Shown: in pieces, positions 5,981 to 7,648 of the stretch
Position numbering within the stretch: the first letter of the stretch is position 1
Layout of the letters: every line of letters starts with the position of its first letter
Source: an uncultured Treponema sp.
GTDB lineage: Bacteria; Spirochaetota; Spirochaetia; Treponematales; Treponemataceae
Assembly (NCBI GenBank): GCA_946538875.1
Contig: CAMNHD010000062.1
Span: 1 to 7,648 of the forward strand
Reading direction: 5' to 3'
DNA length: 7,648 nucleotides
Translations under genes and position numbers: made by a program
Notes under the pieces: model-generated
The model's input: only the letters and a program-made list of their open reading frames with translations
What the model was told of the DNA's origin: nothing
The model's database searches: none

Positions 5981-6823
5981 CTACTCCCAGTAGGAAATTG
6001 AATAAGAATCCACCAATTTAAACCCGCAGGCCCTGTAAAGTGCAAGAGCAGCAGTATTTGCCCGCTGGACAAACAAAACAGTCGTCCTACGCTCCGAACA
6101 ATTGCGCTCCACAACTTTTTCCACAAGATAACGTGCCAATCCTCTTTTTCTAAGTTCCGGGACTGTGTACACTCCCCCCAGAAGGGCATAATGCTCCGTA
6201 TGATAATTCAGCTGCGCCTTGGCCGCAAAGTGCCCTTCCCCATCCTTAAGCGCAAAAACGCCACCTTTGCGGAGAAGACGTGCCAGCCCCAGCCGTTCCA
6301 CCGCTTTGTTCACATTCATACCACGGGGCACAACCTCTTCCCTAACATAATCAATCTGCAGCGTAAGGAGAGCTTCCTCGTCAGTCCTGAGACACTGCGT
6401 AAACTCGTACGAATCCGGAGCTTTTATCCCTGAAGGGCACTGATCGGCCTCAAGAAAATCGTAAGCTCTTGCTTCTATTTCTCTCTGTCTATCCGCTGCC
6501 AGAAGGGCAGTCTCCACAATACCGGCAAAGTCAGTCTTTCCAGAGACACAGAAAACCGGATGCACACGGAAAAAACACTTAAGCGCTTTTCTGAGCTCCC
6601 CGGAATCTGCTGGAAAACAAGGCAGGACAACACCTCCCTTTGTATAGGAAAAGACCCCGGTGACAGTTGTTTTATCGTAGCTCAGCGCATACACCGAATC
6701 ATCTCCGGCAAGAAGCAGGGAATAAAGGCGGCAACAAATATCCTCGTAAGCCAGCACAAATTTTAGCGCCGATTTTTCTAGCAGAGGAAATCTGTTCACC
6801 TGGAGTATCTGAAGTTCACCCAT
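5981..6823 (-). CDS. GNAT-family N-acetyltransferase, probably with a degenerate N-terminal GNAT-like half
   Basis: The C-terminal part is a GNAT domain that would bind acetyl-CoA and transfer the acetyl group to an amine of unknown identity. It shows a strand LLGGVYTVPELR, the pyrophosphate-binding loop RKRGLA (225-230, R/QxxGxA form), and the end motif NTAALALYRACGF with Asn256 and Tyr263, the usual acid position. At 280 residues it is almost twice the length of a single GNAT domain. The first roughly 130 residues (including LAGDDSVYALSYD and TGVFSYTKGGVVLPCF) have the pattern of a second, degenerate GNAT-like half with no clear acetyl-CoA loop. The ATG at 6823 lies directly after the U-tract of the upstream gene's terminator and has no Shine-Dalgarno sequence; the nearest alternative is a GTG eight codons in. 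The last codons and stop lie within a small perfect hairpin, CTACT-CCC-AGTAG, at 5981-5993. Family call is firm; substrate is unknown. Confidence 0.85.
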   Translation of the reverse strand: MGELQILQVNRFPLLEKSALKFVLAYEDICCRLYSLLLAGDDSVYALSYDKTTVTGVFSYTKGGVVLPCFPADSGELRKALKCFFRVHPVFCVSGKTDFAGIVETALLAADRQREIEARAYDFLEADQCPSGIKAPDSYEFTQCLRTDEEALLTLQIDYVREEVVPRGMNVNKAVERLGLARLLRKGGVFALKDGEGHFAAKAQLNYHTEHYALLGGVYTVPELRKRGLARYLVEKVVERNCSERRTTVLFVQRANTAALALYRACGFKLVDSYSISYWE

Positions 6824-6856
6824 AAATAAAAAAGGGCCTACCAGACAGGCGGCCCC
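6824..6856 (-). terminator. Intrinsic terminator of the UPF0210 gene
   Basis: Read on the minus strand, a stem made by 6851-6855 and 6834-6838 (five G-C pairs), extended by a two-pair inner stem (6848-6849 with 6841-6842) around a five-base loop, is followed at once by six U residues (6833-6828). This is the classic form of a Rho-independent terminator. It lies 15 bases after the TAA stop of the UPF0210 gene. The U-tract ends only four bases before the ATG of the GNAT gene, so the GNAT gene must be expressed by read-through or from a promoter inside this short spacer. Confidence 0.75.
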
Positions 6857-6870
6857 TATACAAACAAATA

Positions 6871-7648
6871 TTAGTTCCTGAAAGAATGAATTGGTGCAGG
6901 AATCTTACCCCCACGGTTGATAAAGTCCGCGCAGGAGAAAGGATTCACATCTATTACAGGGCAACCACCCAGAAGTCCACCGAATTCAACCCAGTCACCG
7001 GCTTTTTTGCCGGGAGCAGGAATCAGACGGACTGCAGTAGTCTTATTGTTCACCATACCAATCGCCATCTCGTCAGCCATTATACCGCTGATTGTAGTTG
7101 CAGGAGTGTCACCTGGAATTGCAATCATGTCGAGCCCGACGGAGCAGACACAGGTCATTGCCTCCAGCTTTTCCAAAGTGATGCTGTGCTGCTTTACGGC
7201 ATTAATCATTCCTTCGTCTTCGCTCACAGGAATAAAGGCACCGCTCAAACCGCCGACATTTGTACTTGCCATGACACCGCCTTTCTTTACCATATCTGTA
7301 AGCATGGCAAGCGCAGCAGTTGTACCAGGGGCACCAGCTCCCTCAAGGCCAATCTCTTCAAGAATACGTGCCACAGAGTCGCCCACAGCCGGGGTTGGAG
7401 CAAGTGACAGGTCAAGGATACCAAAGTCAACGCCCAGACGCTTTGCCGCTTCTGAGCCAACCAGCTGACCCATACGTGTAATCTTGAATGCCATTTTTTT
7501 GATACCGTCGGCAAGTTCGTTGATTGGTCTGCCCTTGAACTCACGGGCCGCCGCAAGGATTACTCCTGGACCTGAAACTCCGACATTCATCACACAGTCA
7601 CCTTCTCCAGGACCATGGAAGGCACCAGCCATAAACGGATTGTCCTCA
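6871..7648 (-). CDS. UPF0210/DUF711 (PFL-like family) protein, 5' end beyond the window
   Basis: The frame stays open to the window edge and reads [18 protein letters not shown] at its visible start, so the ATG at 7632 is internal and the real start lies outside. About 259 codons, the C-terminal part of a protein normally near 450 residues, are present. Conserved blocks include [75 protein letters not shown] and the C-terminal [13 protein letters not shown]. From memory, the family has a barrel related to that of ribonucleotide reductase and pyruvate formate-lyase, but no established enzymatic role; annotations as a PFL-family protein should not be read as pyruvate formate-lyase. No glycyl-radical motif is seen near the C-terminus. 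An ACT-domain gene (UPF0237) is often found just upstream in other bacteria, which here would be beyond the edge. Family assignment is strong; function is unknown. Confidence 0.93.
   Translation of the reverse strand, partial: EDNPFMAGAFHGPGEGDCVMNVGVSGPGVILAAAREFKGRPINELADGIKKMAFKITRMGQLVGSEAAKRLGVDFGILDLSLAPTPAVGDSVARILEEIGLEGAGAPGTTAALAMLTDMVKKGGVMASTNVGGLSGAFIPVSEDEGMINAVKQHSITLEKLEAMTCVCSVGLDMIAIPGDTPATTISGIMADEMAIGMVNNKTTAVRLIPAPGKKAGDWVEFGGLLGGCPVIDVNPFSCADFINRGGKIPAPIHSFRN

Noticed and set aside
6917..7468. 183-codon plus-strand frame opposite the UPF0210 gene
   Set aside because: The minus strand encodes conserved UPF0210 blocks throughout; the Ser/Pro/Ile-rich plus-strand product is a shadow.
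6871..7648. Pyruvate formate-lyase
   Set aside because: The sequence matches UPF0210/DUF711 and lacks the C-terminal glycyl-radical motif; only the distant fold is shared.

Overview
The window looks like an ordinary chromosomal stretch of a moderate-GC, anaerobic or facultatively anaerobic bacterium. It carries a class III (oxygen-sensitive) ribonucleotide reductase with its activase, a complete three-gene proline pathway, a two-part acetyltransferase-like protein and part of a UPF0210/DUF711 protein. The proA-before-proB order, a glutamate kinase without a PUA domain, and the general protein character make a spirochaete of the Treponema type my best guess. This is an inference from memory of such genomes and nothing in the window proves it.

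Layout. Bases 1-2129 (+) hold the 3' part of nrdD followed closely by nrdG, an operon for making deoxynucleotides without oxygen. Bases 2130-2270 are a short, AT-rich, promoter-bearing gap. Bases 2271-2822 (+) encode a 183-residue protein that I do not recognise. Bases 2859-4957 (+) hold proA and proB joined by an ATGA overlap. Bases 4958-5095 are a 138-base gap with two inverted-repeat elements. Bases 5096-5914 (+) hold proC. A hairpin at 5923-5960 lies between proC and the convergent minus-strand genes. Those are a GNAT-family protein (5981-6823) and, upstream of it, the 3' part of a UPF0210/DUF711 gene (6871 to the window end), separated by a clear intrinsic terminator.

How the genes work together. 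NrdG uses S-adenosylmethionine and a [4Fe-4S] cluster to place a glycyl radical on NrdD, which then reduces ribonucleoside triphosphates. ProB phosphorylates glutamate, ProA reduces the product to glutamate-5-semialdehyde, which cyclises spontaneously, and ProC reduces pyrroline-5-carboxylate to proline. All three enzymes needed for proline from glutamate are therefore present.

I see no CRISPR array, insertion sequence, tRNA, rRNA, phage or defence gene, and no convincing new multi-gene system. The points most worth a second look are small: an RNA-like element before proC whose four arms can pair in two exclusive ways; a near-consensus promoter only about ten bases from the start codon of the unknown gene, suggesting a leaderless message; a 22-codon open tail in frame after the nrdG stop that ends in a Shine-Dalgarno sequence; and a GNAT gene whose start codon follows directly on its neighbour's terminator and has no ribosome-binding site.
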